Source: Patiria pectinifera
Taxonomy: Eukaryota; Echinodermata; Asteroidea; Valvatida; Asterinidae
Reading direction: 5' to 3'
Assembly (NCBI GenBank): GCA_029964075.1
Contig: CM057135.1
Location: 30,245,366 to 30,309,365 of the forward strand
Length of the DNA: 64,000 nucleotides
The position numbers and the translations under genes are program-made. Under the pieces are notes generated by a model. It ran no database searches and was not told the origin of the DNA. It was given only the letters and a program-made list of their open reading frames with translations. Each line of letters begins with the position of its first letter. Position 1 is the first letter of the stretch. This document shows, piece by piece, positions 1 through 12,100 of the stretch.

Positions 1-32
1 CCCTCTGTATACTTTAGCAATGATGTACATTT

Positions 33-176
33 AACAGTTGTTGACTGATGTGATGTGGGATATGACGTTTTGAACACCCGAGGGACGCATAGCGCCCGAG
101 GCGAAGCCGAGGGTGCTATGCGTCCCCGAGGGTGTTCAAAACGTCATATCCCACATCACATCAGTCAACAACTGTT
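33..176. repeat. Long foldback hairpin, 47-bp perfect arms
   Basis: Positions 33-79 and 130-176 are exact reverse complements over 47 bp. The central part folds further, with 83-93 pairing to 115-125 one base out of register around a GAGGCGAAGCCGAG-like core. No coding potential is seen. This looks like a foldback or miniature transposon. The exact superfamily is not known to me. Confidence 0.85.
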
Positions 177-557
177 TTGTCATACCTCTGTCTTGATGAT
201 GTATTTTACTTGTTTTTCTAAGGGGAATTAAGGGTGGCAAACTGAACATAATCTTAATGCCGCTCGTCGCTGGCTGCCAAATTTAAGTAAGTATCGTCTG
301 CAAATGCCTGCTCCCTCACTGCTATACATTATATTGTGGAACGTGAAAGTACTGCGGGGTACCAGTGAGTACAAGTATATAGTCTGGTTTAAACGCGGTC
401 CGCGCATAATGGTTTGGACTGTGGGGCGGGGACTAGTCTACATGCATGTGATATCACAATGTGATATACAACGGGAGTGTGCCATGCATATTTATCGCCC
501 GGTCAGGTGATCGTCCTGGGCCAATGAAAATACAGTATAAAGACAGAGGTATGACAA
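177..557. mobile_element. Candidate TIR element next to the hairpin
   Basis: An 18-bp perfect inverted repeat, TTGTCATACCTCTGTCTT at 177-194 and its reverse complement at 540-557, bounds about 380 bp of unique sequence. The left end directly abuts the hairpin at 33-176, so the two may form one composite element. No target duplication is obvious and no transposase frame is present. A non-autonomous DNA transposon is inferred. Confidence 0.55.
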
Positions 558-1084
558 TTATTGTTAGCAAATGTAATTGGATCATGTTGGCCTTTAGTCA
601 AATTTATAAAACATGAATTATCAAATGTCATGCCTCAAATATACCTGTGCATATGCGTTAGTGAACCTGACCGACTGTAAAGCCAACTGATCAATGTTAG
701 GTGTCAGGGCTCTGCCTCCATAGCTTGAGATGACCGGAGCCAGATCGTCCACAACAAGGAATAAGACGTTGGGTTTGTCCGCATCTCCTATCCGTGAAGA
801 ATGAAAATAAGGCCGAGCTCATTATTCAACTGTCAGATATGAGTGCAATATGCTAGATTTTGGTGAATGTAAACTCAAACACGAATTAAAAGGAATTTTG
901 TGGAGTGGATATCAGTGACCTTGAAAATTGTTTACTTTGTGCGCAATCAAAGAAAAGGTGAACTTGGTATAAGACCAAAAGTACACCCCTATAATGCCCT
1001 ATGGTTAATTGTGATATTCAATATGGTATATAATTTAGCGAACTAAAAAATATATCTATGTAACTAAAATTTAAAAAAAAACAA

Positions 1085-1283
1085 AGAAAAATTCCTGTAT
1101 CTGGCCATCACTTGTCACCCTGTGCACCATGCACAAACCCTATGGGACTGGTCTGAAAATTTTGAAGTGTTTTCTCAGTAAAAATTCAAAATTCGTCCTT
1201 GCTTATTTTAGGACATAATTTCTGATGGCTGATAGGTCATTTAAGGGGAAAAATTACTGATGGCCAGATATGGGAATCTTTCC
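1085..1283. mobile_element. MITE family A, copy 1
   Basis: The ends carry inverted CTGGCCATCA (1101-1110) and TGATGGCCAG motifs near 1091-1111 and 1257-1283. The whole 200-bp block is clearly homologous to 60053-60268, where the terminal inverted repeats are better preserved. The shared interior includes GACTGGTCTGAAAATTT and TTTCTCAGTAAA. It is a non-coding miniature element; this copy has a decayed left end. Confidence 0.7.
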
Positions 1284-1359
1284 AAGAACAATTTTGATTA
1301 AAAACATTAAAAAAAATTGGGGCTGCAGAATTTATTTTGGAAATTTTGAGGGTCATTTG

Positions 1360-1403
1360 TAGTCCCATAAATGTGACGTTAATACGTCACATTTATGGGA
1401 CTA
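1360..1403. repeat. Short inverted repeat, 20-bp perfect arms
   Basis: TAGTCCCATAAATGTGACGT at 1360-1379 is exactly complementary to 1384-1403 across a 4-base TAAT spacer. It is preceded by GGTCATTTGT, and almost the same decamer (GGTCATTTGC, 1404-1413) separates it from the next palindrome. Confidence 0.85.
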
Positions 1404-1412
1404 GGTCATTTG

Positions 1413-1512
1413 CTAGTCCGAGTAACTTGGACCCAACTTATCGCCTTTTTAACATTCGGACATGTCCGAATGTTAAAAAGGCGATAAGTTGGGTCCAAGT
1501 TACTCGGACTAG
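1413..1512. repeat. Perfect 100-bp palindrome
   Basis: Bases 1413-1462 are the exact reverse complement of 1463-1512 with no spacer. The outer ends read CTAGTCCGAG and CTCGGACTAG and the centre is CATG. A spacerless palindrome of this size is unusual in assembled DNA. It may be a foldback element or an assembly fold-over. Confidence 0.9.
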
Positions 1513-3000
1513 TCGAGCCCCAAGTGTGGCCAGTTTACTGGACTGCCTCCGTAAACATAGGCCACACATCCGCCATCACTGAACCTACTCGGCGAAGTTT
1601 TCAAAGTGATTTCCACATTGCGACTTCAGACCCAGTTCATTTATGCTTTAAAAATACACTCACCCTCTTAATAACAAAGTTTGAACCTGCTTCCAGTGTC
1701 AGCTGCTGCGTAATTTACGATATTTTCTGGAGCCTTCTTGGCAACTTATCGGTCCAACTGAACAATGACCTCGCGCATTACCTGACGGGATACGAACCAA
1801 TATGCAGGACTAGCAACCTCGTCCCCAGTGCTTACTTTATTTCCAACCGCGTTTCCAATAGTAAACCCTGGATAGGAAACTTTCTTCCTGTATCCTGATT
1901 GGATACCGCAATTGGCTAGTAATGGATTTTTATCGTGTACTTGGTGCTATATATTCACAACGTGCAGTACGTGTTTTCGCGAACATTCGTCCACGCCTTC
2001 TCGAAAATACTAATTTCCTTTCCAATTTGCTCATATTAATATGAAATATGATACTGCATGTTGTCTCGATAAGATCGTAGCAGTTTGATTTCAAAAATCG
2101 TGTTTTCGTAACTCACGCCGTGCTCACGCTGCTACGAATTGACTCTGTTTTTACCCCAGACACCGCATACAAAAACAAACGCTAATGTGTAACGCATATC
2201 CAGGCACCAGACTGTTCCTCATTTGCATACGTTTGCAAAAATCTTGCACATGCAAATGATCCAATACCAGGGTGAGAGAGCAGGTAGTGGTGGGCGCGTA
2301 CTGCTCGACACCCTGGGTACGAGGTTGCAGGACTAGTCATTTGCCGAGTTTGCAAATCATGAAATGCAAAAGTAATTTTTGAACGGAACAAGTAAAAAAG
2401 GGCATGAAGGGAGGTGCCCTTAACTACACGATTATCCCTCATGAATGTTTATAAATAAATTATGAATCAACCAAAACTGATATATTTCTCACCTTCGTTC
2501 TGAACAAACCCAAAATTCATAAAAGTTACAAACAGCAGCAACAAACACAACCCCTCCATCCTGCATCCGGCGCAGTTTTTCATTTCCCTTATTATTGTAT
2601 AGCGCCCTCTCTTGGCAATCAGAGTAAGAAAGATTGCTAGTCTTGATTACCAGTCGCTTCTCTTATGCTTTGCTAACATAAGTAACAAAAGGGGAAAAAA
2701 TATCAAAAAGTCCCTTTAATATCATATAGTTGTTATAAATTTGAATCGTCTCATTTCCACGTTGAAAATACAGGTTCATACTAATATGAAAATATATGTA
2801 GTGGCATGTAACAGGATTGTTTTTGTTTTTATTTTGCCAGGAACTAGTAGGAGGGGGAGGAGCACTAGAGCTAGAAAGGGAGGGGGTGATTGCAAAAAAT
2901 TGTGGCTGGGAGATAATGTGTGGGATAATGTGTGGGAGATTGTACAACCCCTACTTAAGACTAATCTGCAATGCCACTGAAAATTTAAAAGACACAATAA
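1513..3000. other. Intergenic stretch, no gene recognised
   Basis: There is no convincing coding sequence on either strand; the frames here are short and low-complexity. Possible repeat traces are a pair of inverted motifs, GCAACCTCGTCCCCAG near 1811-1826 and CTGGGTACGAGGTTGCAGG near 2312-2330. These resemble the ends of a decayed DNA transposon. CTAGTCATTTGCCGAG near 2333-2348 echoes the GGTCATTTG units at 1351 and 1404. Confidence 0.4.
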
Positions 3001-3050
3001 TGACACACAAACATGTCCTTTGGTCATATTTATGCGTTGCAACATTTATT
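3001..3050 (-). terminator. Candidate distal poly(A) site of the Fe65 gene
   Basis: On the minus strand AATAAA (3050-3045) is followed about 30 bases downstream by a GU-rich run, TGTTTGTGTGTCA (3013-3001). This is the usual spacing for cleavage near 3020-3030. To the left the sequence becomes repeat-rich, which fits the end of a transcription unit. It lies about 6 kb beyond the stop codon, so assignment to the Fe65 gene is inferred. Confidence 0.4.
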
Positions 3051-6000
3051 AGCAGAAGTACATCTGGTTTTATTTGGTTACTTATTTTTATCCACATATT
3101 GACACAAAAGTGCATAAATGCTGCACACAGAATGAGTTTTGCCTTACCAATAACTATCAGTTAATAAATGCAAAAAAAGCCAATCAATTTGTTTTTGCAA
3201 GTCGAATATTAACTCTTCGCTTTTCTACATACTGGGATCTGCATTTCATTTGAGGTGATTCATCAAAGATTCTTAACATATTGGGTTATTATTCTGTAAC
3301 AGAAAAAAAATACCCAAAAATAAGTGACAGAAGTATTTTTGTGTTCTTTCAATGATCAGATCCTACTTTTTTCTGTGGCTTTTTAACGATCCATTCAAAA
3401 TATCTAAACTCTTGATGAAAACAAAATCCAGTTCTTGGGGCTGTCAGATTGTCAAGGCAAAAGCCATTGTACGTGCTTGCTTATAAAATAAATATCTGAT
3501 CTTATTTTCAACGATTTCTTTCACAACAGACTCTTAATTCATAGAAAAATAACGCTCTAAAAGTGGGAACAAATCCCTCTCATAAAAAAAATTAGTCCTT
3601 AACAACAAACGAAAAAAAATACATTATGATTTTAATACAAATACAATTTACAAGGAAACCTATGACTATGCACCTTAATGACTCCAATTATCTTCGGGGA
3701 AATTCTTCAAAATGTTACGCAAATAAATCAATTTTCGGTGGTGATGAAAGCAAAGACTTAATTTAGTCTGTCATTAATGTTTTGGATAAACCACATTCTG
3801 TTTTGCATTTGATTCCTTTATCACAAAAAATGAATAATTATTATTGAAAGATACTCAGACCGTAAAACCAACTTCAGAAAGTTGAAATTCATACAGTTAT
3901 AGAGGGCTCCATGTAATAAAGTTTTCAAGTTTGACGATTTTACAATTTCATTTACACTGAAAAGAAATTATTATGCAATGCTTCAAAATCTTTTTATCTG
4001 AAAAAAATTCCATAATTGTAGGCCGTGTAAGAATCAAATTACTGACCCTGAATTCCATGATAACCCGCGCACAACATAAAAACTATGCAGCAGAAATATT
4101 GTTGTGGTAAAGAGTCTGCTGTGAAATGTGTACACAAAATACCGTAAGAAAAATAAAATTGGCAAGCTTTCTACTTTTTACAATATAATAATGACAACAA
4201 TAAGGTATCGTAATAATTACCATAAATTATCATCATACCAATAAAGTTTCAATAATCACAATAATACTTTCAATAATATCAATAACAATATCATGATCAC
4301 TTCGCTTTACATAATCAGCCATGAAGTGCATAAACTAATTCTTTTTTTTTTTTTAATTTAATTTTTTTTTTTATCTGTACAATAATAGACCATACATTTC
4401 TGCACAATTCCAATCACACACAAACACGCGTCAAATATATCGGGGAGTGTGGGTTGTCATGACAACACAGAATCTGAAACCTCAATCAGCGCTGAAACCT
4501 ACAAATAAAACAATTATGTATATCTCCTTTTTTTCACAACCATAATTGTGATAAACATAAAAATCTTTAAAACTCTTCTTTTTAAACGCTGCACCTGACA
4601 CATTTCAAACCACTTGAAAAGCATTATGGGTATTTTTGAAGACTTCCATTTTACTATGTTTTTCACTTTCCTAATTGCAACTATCAATTCAATGAAGATA
4701 TTTTGTCTGATTCAAATATGATTTTGGCTCATTTAAAAGCCAACACAGTTTAAAGATGTCTGGTTGGTGACAAGTGAATGGAAAATATTGATGAATACAC
4801 AAATAATAATTGAGGAAATATGACACAAAACTCCATGCAATTTGTTTTTTTATCCATACATGTTTGTACCCTGGTCATGCAAAAAAGTACACATTTCCAG
4901 TCGAATTGCCTTGAATGCAAAACAGATCTCTTTAGTGAAATTAAAGTGATCAGATGAACCACTACGGTAATTCCTGCGAGTTAAAAATCTCATGCGTCCT
5001 GTTCTTAACGTGATTAGGGGCCCATTGCAATGGTAATGGGCTTCATCAGCATTCACTTGGATGAGTGGTACACCAAATGTAAATTTATGTAAATTGCATC
5101 ATTAGCATACTATATTTAATTATGCTAATTAGGTTAGGGATCAGATTGGAAAGCAGTGACTGTAAACACCTGAAATCAAGTAGCAAACGGCAGGATCATG
5201 AAATCTCGCATGAGCGCTGGCAGTTGTTAGAACACCCCCCGAAAACAATGGAGTCTTCCTCTGAAAAATACCCACAATGCTTTGGTGACAAATAATCGGC
5301 AAGGTTTGAATCTATACAGTGGTACATAAAAACAATTTACAATCATTTAAAAAGTATCATACACATTCCTATAGAGGTATAACAACCAATGTCACACTTG
5401 TGCAAAAAATACTAATCATATAACACACAGACTTTTCATATTTTTATGTTATTTAAATAAACGTAAGCTGTACAACACGGACAAGGGTGGGTGAACCACA
5501 TACTCCATAAAGAAACCAGAAAATGAAAAATAATTTCAGGTTTTTGGCAAAAATTCATATAAAAAGGAAATGTATTGACAATTGTACTGACGTTTTGAAG
5601 TACATCTTTCCATAAGTCACTAACTTCATAAATATTGTGTCTCTAACTAAAACTAGGTTTTAAGTTAACTTAAACTAGTGAGGATGGAACTGGTTATCAA
5701 ATTGCACCTTAGAAGTAAATTTCTCTATCTGTCTAACTTAATTCTCTGATTCATAAGTACAAGAAAAGAATACGTTCTTTTGCCAATAACATGTCCTCAA
5801 AATAAGGAGACACTCACGTCAATAACATTACTTAAATCATTGCTTTTTAGAATGGCGTAAAAATTTGGTTCCAATAATTTAAAAAACTTCACTTTTCCCC
5901 TCATCTCCACCAAAGTGTTATAACTAAACTATAAACTAGTTTTAAACCAGATTAAGGGCTAAAACTACAACTACAATCTAACTATAACCAGGATTAGCAC

Positions 6001-9000
6001 TGGACCAACTAGCAAGTATCACATTTTAGTCAGTTTAACGAATTGTAGCTTATATTCATTATCATGTATTTATATTCAAGAATACACAAAGAGGCAAAAA
6101 GTTGCAATCACGTTACAAGTACAAGAATTCTGTTTTTTACGATAAATGTACTTTTGAATATATTCTAGGCCTACATTCGACAATTCATGTTTCTCAGACT
6201 AACGACCACATATATTATTTGCACCAGATTCATGGCCTAATTTCAATGCAATGTGCTGTGCAACTACATGTACGTTTAAGCTTGTGCAAAATGCTCAAAG
6301 TGTTACCATTAATTTGACTTTTATTACACATTTTGCAAGTCCACCCTTTTTACCATTTGTCACAAATATTTTCTACAGAAACCCAACAAAGAGCTCCTGG
6401 TTTCGTGTAAAAAGACTAAATGACCGAAACATGTCACCCCTCCCATCTTTTGATAGAATTGTTTGTGACCTCCCGAATTCCAAGTTGTTCTGAAATGTAC
6501 ACTCCACACAATAATGTCATTAAAATGGTAGTGTTTTACATGCTTAACAGTTACGCCACCTTTAGTTTAGATTTTGCACTTCTGTCACGTTTACACTATC
6601 GATTAAGTTCTTAAGCTACGGTTAAGAGAAATACACTGCTCCTTATAACATGCGGCTGAAATGTATTAATATCATTTGGAATGACATCATTTTTCAACAA
6701 AGACATTAAATTCTTTAAAACAAAACCTGTTTAGGTATAAAAAAACAATCAACTCTCTAGACCAATTTCAGTTCAACCTTTTTTAGTACAAAGAACCAAC
6801 ATTCAAACATTGTTACAACTTCCTTTTTTTTCCCCCATGTTTCTTACATATCTCATCTTAATAGAAACTTCCATTTATCCGCCAACAGTACATTTCCAGA
6901 TCTGTGATAGTTTAGAGATCACTTGCTCCTTTCTTTACCAAAAAAAAGTGGAGATTTCACTATTTTCTGTCTCCTTCAATTGCAGTATCCTTAAATTCGG
7001 AATGTGCAATCTTAGCATCAAACTTGTAACAGTCCTTTCATTTTCTTGTGCAGTATCTTTTTCTGACGATCGTTCAAAATCTTCCCCCCATAATTGGGGC
7101 TCACAAGTCAATTTCCAGATGTACAAATCTATAACCGGGACAAAATCACAAAACACGAATTGCAAACCAGCTTCAATCAAGGACAAACAGATGGACAACC
7201 ACTGGACCGGATGCGCGCCCGCAAGCCGACGACCTTTGACACCTCACTGACCAATCACAGACGTCAATGCAATCACATGACCTCGACTAGCCCCAACCAT
7301 TAACAAAAAAAACTCTTCAAAACATATTGCAGACAAATGACGTGAAAGGAAATATTTCCAATGGCAATTACACACTTGCTGCGTAACGTTCACTTTATGT
7401 ACACTACACTGTATAATCCAACATTTGTTCTACTTGCTAATTAAGATATTTTTTCTTTGTATGTGTACACTTGAATATTCTACTTTTAACCATCGATCAA
7501 GGACCACAAAGCTTGCTACAGTAATTCAGACTAAATTTAAGCTGCTTGGTTTTTTTATGGTACCGGTAATTACATACACTTTGAGAATACAATGACAAAA
7601 ATTTCACATGTGCCACTGGCACGCACTCATACCACTTCCTCTGTATACATTTTTTCACACAATTTGAACCTATAAGATCCAAAAATTGTCTAATTATTGT
7701 GAATTGAATGAATGAATGAAATAAATACCACATTATCTACACACTCCAGAATATCTTACAAGTATCGGTGTACTGTTGAGTATCCCCAGCTGATTATGAA
7801 TACTTTTTAGGAATATCCTTTGAACGAATATCTTTATTTGCCATGTCCGTTTGGTATATAAGCTCTTCTAAATCTGAATCAACAGAAACTTTTTTCTTTA
7901 AAACATACATTATATATCTTACAGTCATCAAATGAGATTTTTGCACATGATGTTGACCTTAGTCACCTCAAATTTCTGTAAAATTAAATAATTTTTTTTA
8001 TATTTTGCTGTTTTTGCTTTCCTCTAAAACCCAGAATACTTTTCTGCAGTCTGCAATTTTCATTTCTGGACTCTACGATCTTGATTTCAGATGCCGAGTG
8101 TTTTTTTTAATAGCTTGAAGGTATATCCTTACACAAATACAACATTAACTGCGACAGGTGCTTTTCGTTGTTGTTTTTCAGAAATCTTGAGAATGTCAAG
8201 AAAACATTGACAGGCTTTGAATACAGATTGCAGAATGAGTCGTTTTCTTACGTCAGTAAAAATCAGCTTTTTATTTTCATCTGCCTAAGGGAAGATAATG
8301 AATGCAGCAGCTGTGTGTCAGACAAGTATTGATATGCTATTAAAACCATCTCTCGTAATCGACATATTTTACATATTGCACAGCTTTGGCTTTGAGAAAT
8401 ATTGATATGTCCCCAGGAAAACTTGATCAACAATATGGCCACCTTGCTGGGGTGCCCTCTAGCTGTCAGTTTTGGCCAGTTTATAAAAACTGACAACGCA
8501 GATATGACATTTTCCCCATTATCAACAAGTTTAACTTTGTTAGAATCGGATTTACACAAATACGTAAATATCAGTGGTTTCGACCACAATTTTTTTCTCA
8601 ATAAATAAATCACCATCATCCATCGCAGAACATGTACACGCAAACACGACAATTTGCTTTCCCACTTGGGTTCAGCACACATGAGCAGCATATTACGCAC
8701 CATCCTTAAATAACTTCTTTTTCAGCAGCGTTACTTTCTTGCATACAGTACACAGCTGACAAGATTTTCCTAGCTTAATAATGCCACTCACTTCTCGATA
8801 TGCAAGAGTGGCAATTATTTCATAGTCAGAAATATTTGAGAAGTTTGTAACAGTTGACGTGATATGACTTAAATCATAGGTATTTTTTTTCCCACAAAAG
8901 TTCTTTCCATCTCCAAATACAAAACATCAGGTCAGCATTTGCTGGCGAACGAGAAAACAATCAACACATTTTTTCTTGCGTAGACGTCAAGTCTGCGAGC

Positions 9001-9041
9001 AGGCTTGACCTTTCACCTTTGACCTGCGTGACCTGTGACCT
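3021..9041 (-). other. Candidate long 3' UTR of the Fe65 gene
   Basis: From the stop codon down to the candidate poly(A) site there is about 6 kb of AT-rich DNA. It has no convincing coding frame, no splice-like exons and no transposon that I can recognise, in contrast to the repeat-rich flank below 3 kb. Long 3' UTRs are common for neuronal adaptor genes. Other AATAAA words on the minus strand (for example 8275-8270 and the TTTATT near 7831 on the plus strand) could give shorter transcripts. Some or all of this could instead be intergenic. Confidence 0.4.
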
Positions 9042-9134
9042 TTATACTGCACTGATGGGGGCCTCTTTGTGGCCGCGCCGGCTGAACTTGCTGAAGAGGT
9101 TTTGTACGCCGTTCTTCAGGGCACAGCCCCAGGT
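9042..9134 (-). CDS. APBB1/2: Fe65 exon 12: C-terminus and stop
   Basis: The exon encodes [20 protein letters not shown] and a short tail ending PISAV, then TAA. The W-x(5)-GVQ-L(F/W)-S motif matches the basic C-terminal tail of vertebrate Fe65. The acceptor is TTTACAG|ACC. The tail is shorter than in human APBB1. Confidence 0.93.
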   Translation of the reverse strand, partial: TWGCALKNGVQNLFSKFSRRGHKEAPISAV

Positions 9135-12100
9135 CTGTAAAATCAAAAAGAGAAAAATTTAACTGATGCCTTTTTATTTTCAAACAGAAAATATCAGCTC
9201 TTTCATATCAGTTTCTTGTCAGTAAGACTTTGTGCATCATCGTTTGAGGCTCTGGTAAAATCGCTGCTAGGTTCCCAAGCAGGAAAACTTCCAATACTAG
9301 GAATTGAGAAAGATTAAAGATCTATGCATCAACATCCAGCAGTAGAAATTTTCATACCTAAAATTCAGGACACTAGTTGTTTTTTTTCTAAAATCGTGAT
9401 ACTTTAACCAACATCAGGTATTGACAAGAATACCCGGTATGTTTAATAATCCCATGATGCAATGCATCAGCATCGCTTCAGTCAACCCATGAACGAGCCG
9501 ACAGCAATCCTTTGCTCCTAACTCACCCTTCCATCGAAGGAATTCTCAGACATGAGATGCTGACCCTTGGGCCGATTGTCCAGGCACTTCTGGTATCTCA
9601 GCTGGAGAAAAATGAAAAACAAATAAGTTTCAATAATTCTTTCTTTCTAAAGATGCATTCCCCCTGCTATTTTGACTTCGCCTCCAAAAATAGATTTATT
9701 TTGTTTTCAATTACTCTATTCCGAGTAGTACAATAAACCCTGGCATCTATGCAATCAAAAGATGTTCACTCTTGAATAAGACACAGACCAAAAATATCCA
9801 ACAACGTTTAGTTTTTGAATTATTTCTACACAAAATTTGAATTATTGGCTGCCAGACAATAAGTCGGCTCTCGTAGGGTGCGGGGTTCATTTGTGCGCAA
9901 ATGAAAGCCCTTTTCAGAGGGTTGCTGATGCCCAAAAAAAGGAACAAAGTAATTTTTGTTAAAAACAAAACAAATAAGTTGAAAATTCATAACGAGAAAA
10001 AGTCAAGTTTTTTTTTTAAAGCATGGAATATGCAACTTTAAACAATGGGCCAAGTCTGACGTACCTTGCAAGCAGCCTCAATAGACTTGGCCAGTCCTCC
10101 CGCCGAATGTTCGCAGCTGAAGACATGGCACTGGAACTTCTGCTTGCCCACGCACATGATGTACGCAAATTGTCTGCACAGAAGAAACAGTCCAGCAGAA
10201 GGAATTAAAAGTGACTATTTGTAGACAACGCAATTGTATTTATATAAAGATGAAATCTTGATTGTGGATGAAATTTTGGTTTTACCTGATGTCATTTCCA
10301 ATGCCCAGGAATGATAGGAATCGTATTCTGCTCTCCGTGATGACTTCTTTGGTCTGAAATACATAAATGAAACAATAATATGAACAATAATAATTAAATA
10401 TAATATTTGCAATAATGATGAATATTTGATGAGGTTTTAATATTTTGGGGTTTAAATGACTACTTTTCTTAACCTTTGTACACAAATTTTCTATATTTTC
10501 AGCTCGGTAGATATTTTCTGTGGATTAAGTTTGAGTCTCCAGAACTGAATAATAAAAAAAATCACCAATTCCTTTCAATGAAACAAATTTTAGACATTAA
10601 AAAAAAGAAAAGTTGATGCTCGAATCAACAAAACTTAAATTTGTAACAAAAATCTAATTTGCTATTCAGGAACAATTTTCAGCATTTTCTTTGCCAATTT
10701 TTTACCTTGATGTTGGTGACGGTGACCGTGGAAACAGCTACTTCAATTCTCGATGGTGACCACTGGTCCTCTGGTATCTCCCCGCATACTTTGGTGATTG
10801 CATTATTCAGAACTTCCATACCTAAGAAAAACAAAAGTAGAATCAGAAATGCCATAATGGCACAAATTAAGATTCGTACAATTCATCAGTCGCACCACGA
10901 AATGACGTATGTGCATAAAGTCCATGGACGATACGTCACTTCGTGGTGCACCCGACAAATTGTATGTCAAAGACTCAGTTATGGCTGTTAAATATGTACA
11001 AATTCGTTTTCAAATATGGTATTTTAATCTAGGCATTAGGTTTGAAACCATTACAGCAAAAATTATTTGCACCAGCTATGTAAACACATAAAAACAAGGC
11101 TCACAACCAACTGACACAGTCGTCAACACAATGCCCAAGCCTCGTAGCATCTCAAACTATCTTCAGTCTCCTGACGATGACTAGAGCAGGCTAGTTTCTT
11201 ATCAGAACAAAAAACTACTTAGCAAAGTTGATAATAAGCAGGACAAGTTCTTTTCAGAACTAATATCTTCTAAGCAGTAGTTATTACCACATGGTGTTAC
11301 CGCAAACCGAAACGACACATAAAAACAACCTGAACAATTGAAATCAATTTTATATTAAAAAAACAAAACTTTGCTGCCTACCTCCATTCTTTTCAACCAT
11401 TGTGGAGCCCACATAGTGAGCTCGGAATACTGTTATAGGCTCTGCCTTGGGAGTAGGGAAATCAACTGTTTCAGGAGAGAACAAAAAAAATAAAATGTCA
11501 CTCTGGCTGAATCAAATTCAAACTCCCTTCAACAGAGATTGAATCCTAACGGTCAAAGACTTCAGTTTAGTTTGATACCTCTCTTGGCTATCAAACTTCA
11601 TTATTTATTTCAGTTAAGATTTTAGTTTGAACCTCTTATAAGAATTACTCTAAACCCCACTTATCATGAAAAATGAATAACCTATGAACCTCATTCTCCT
11701 GACGACGGGCAGAGCATACTGTTCGAAACGTTGAGTCCCTCTGGTTCTTTTAAGAACCACACATACTCACAAAAGAGATTGATTCAGATGGTGCTACCGC
11801 AAACTTATCTTGTCTTAGTATCTTTCCACCATGCAAACCTTCAAATCTCATCTACGAACCCACACAAACGTGTGACCAACGTGTAATCTTGAATTCGATT
11901 GAATGAAGAAAGATTAAGAACCCTAGGTCTTCACACAATTAAGATCACGTAGATAGCAAATTTGTTATCGTAAAAACAAATGTAAGGCCAAAAAAAATTA
12001 ATAAGTCGGTCTCTGGTCAGCGCGCGCGTCGATTTTAATCATGCACGTCGATCTTTTTTTTTCTCCAAAATGTTCCTCGGTAACTCCAACAGCGCCCTCT

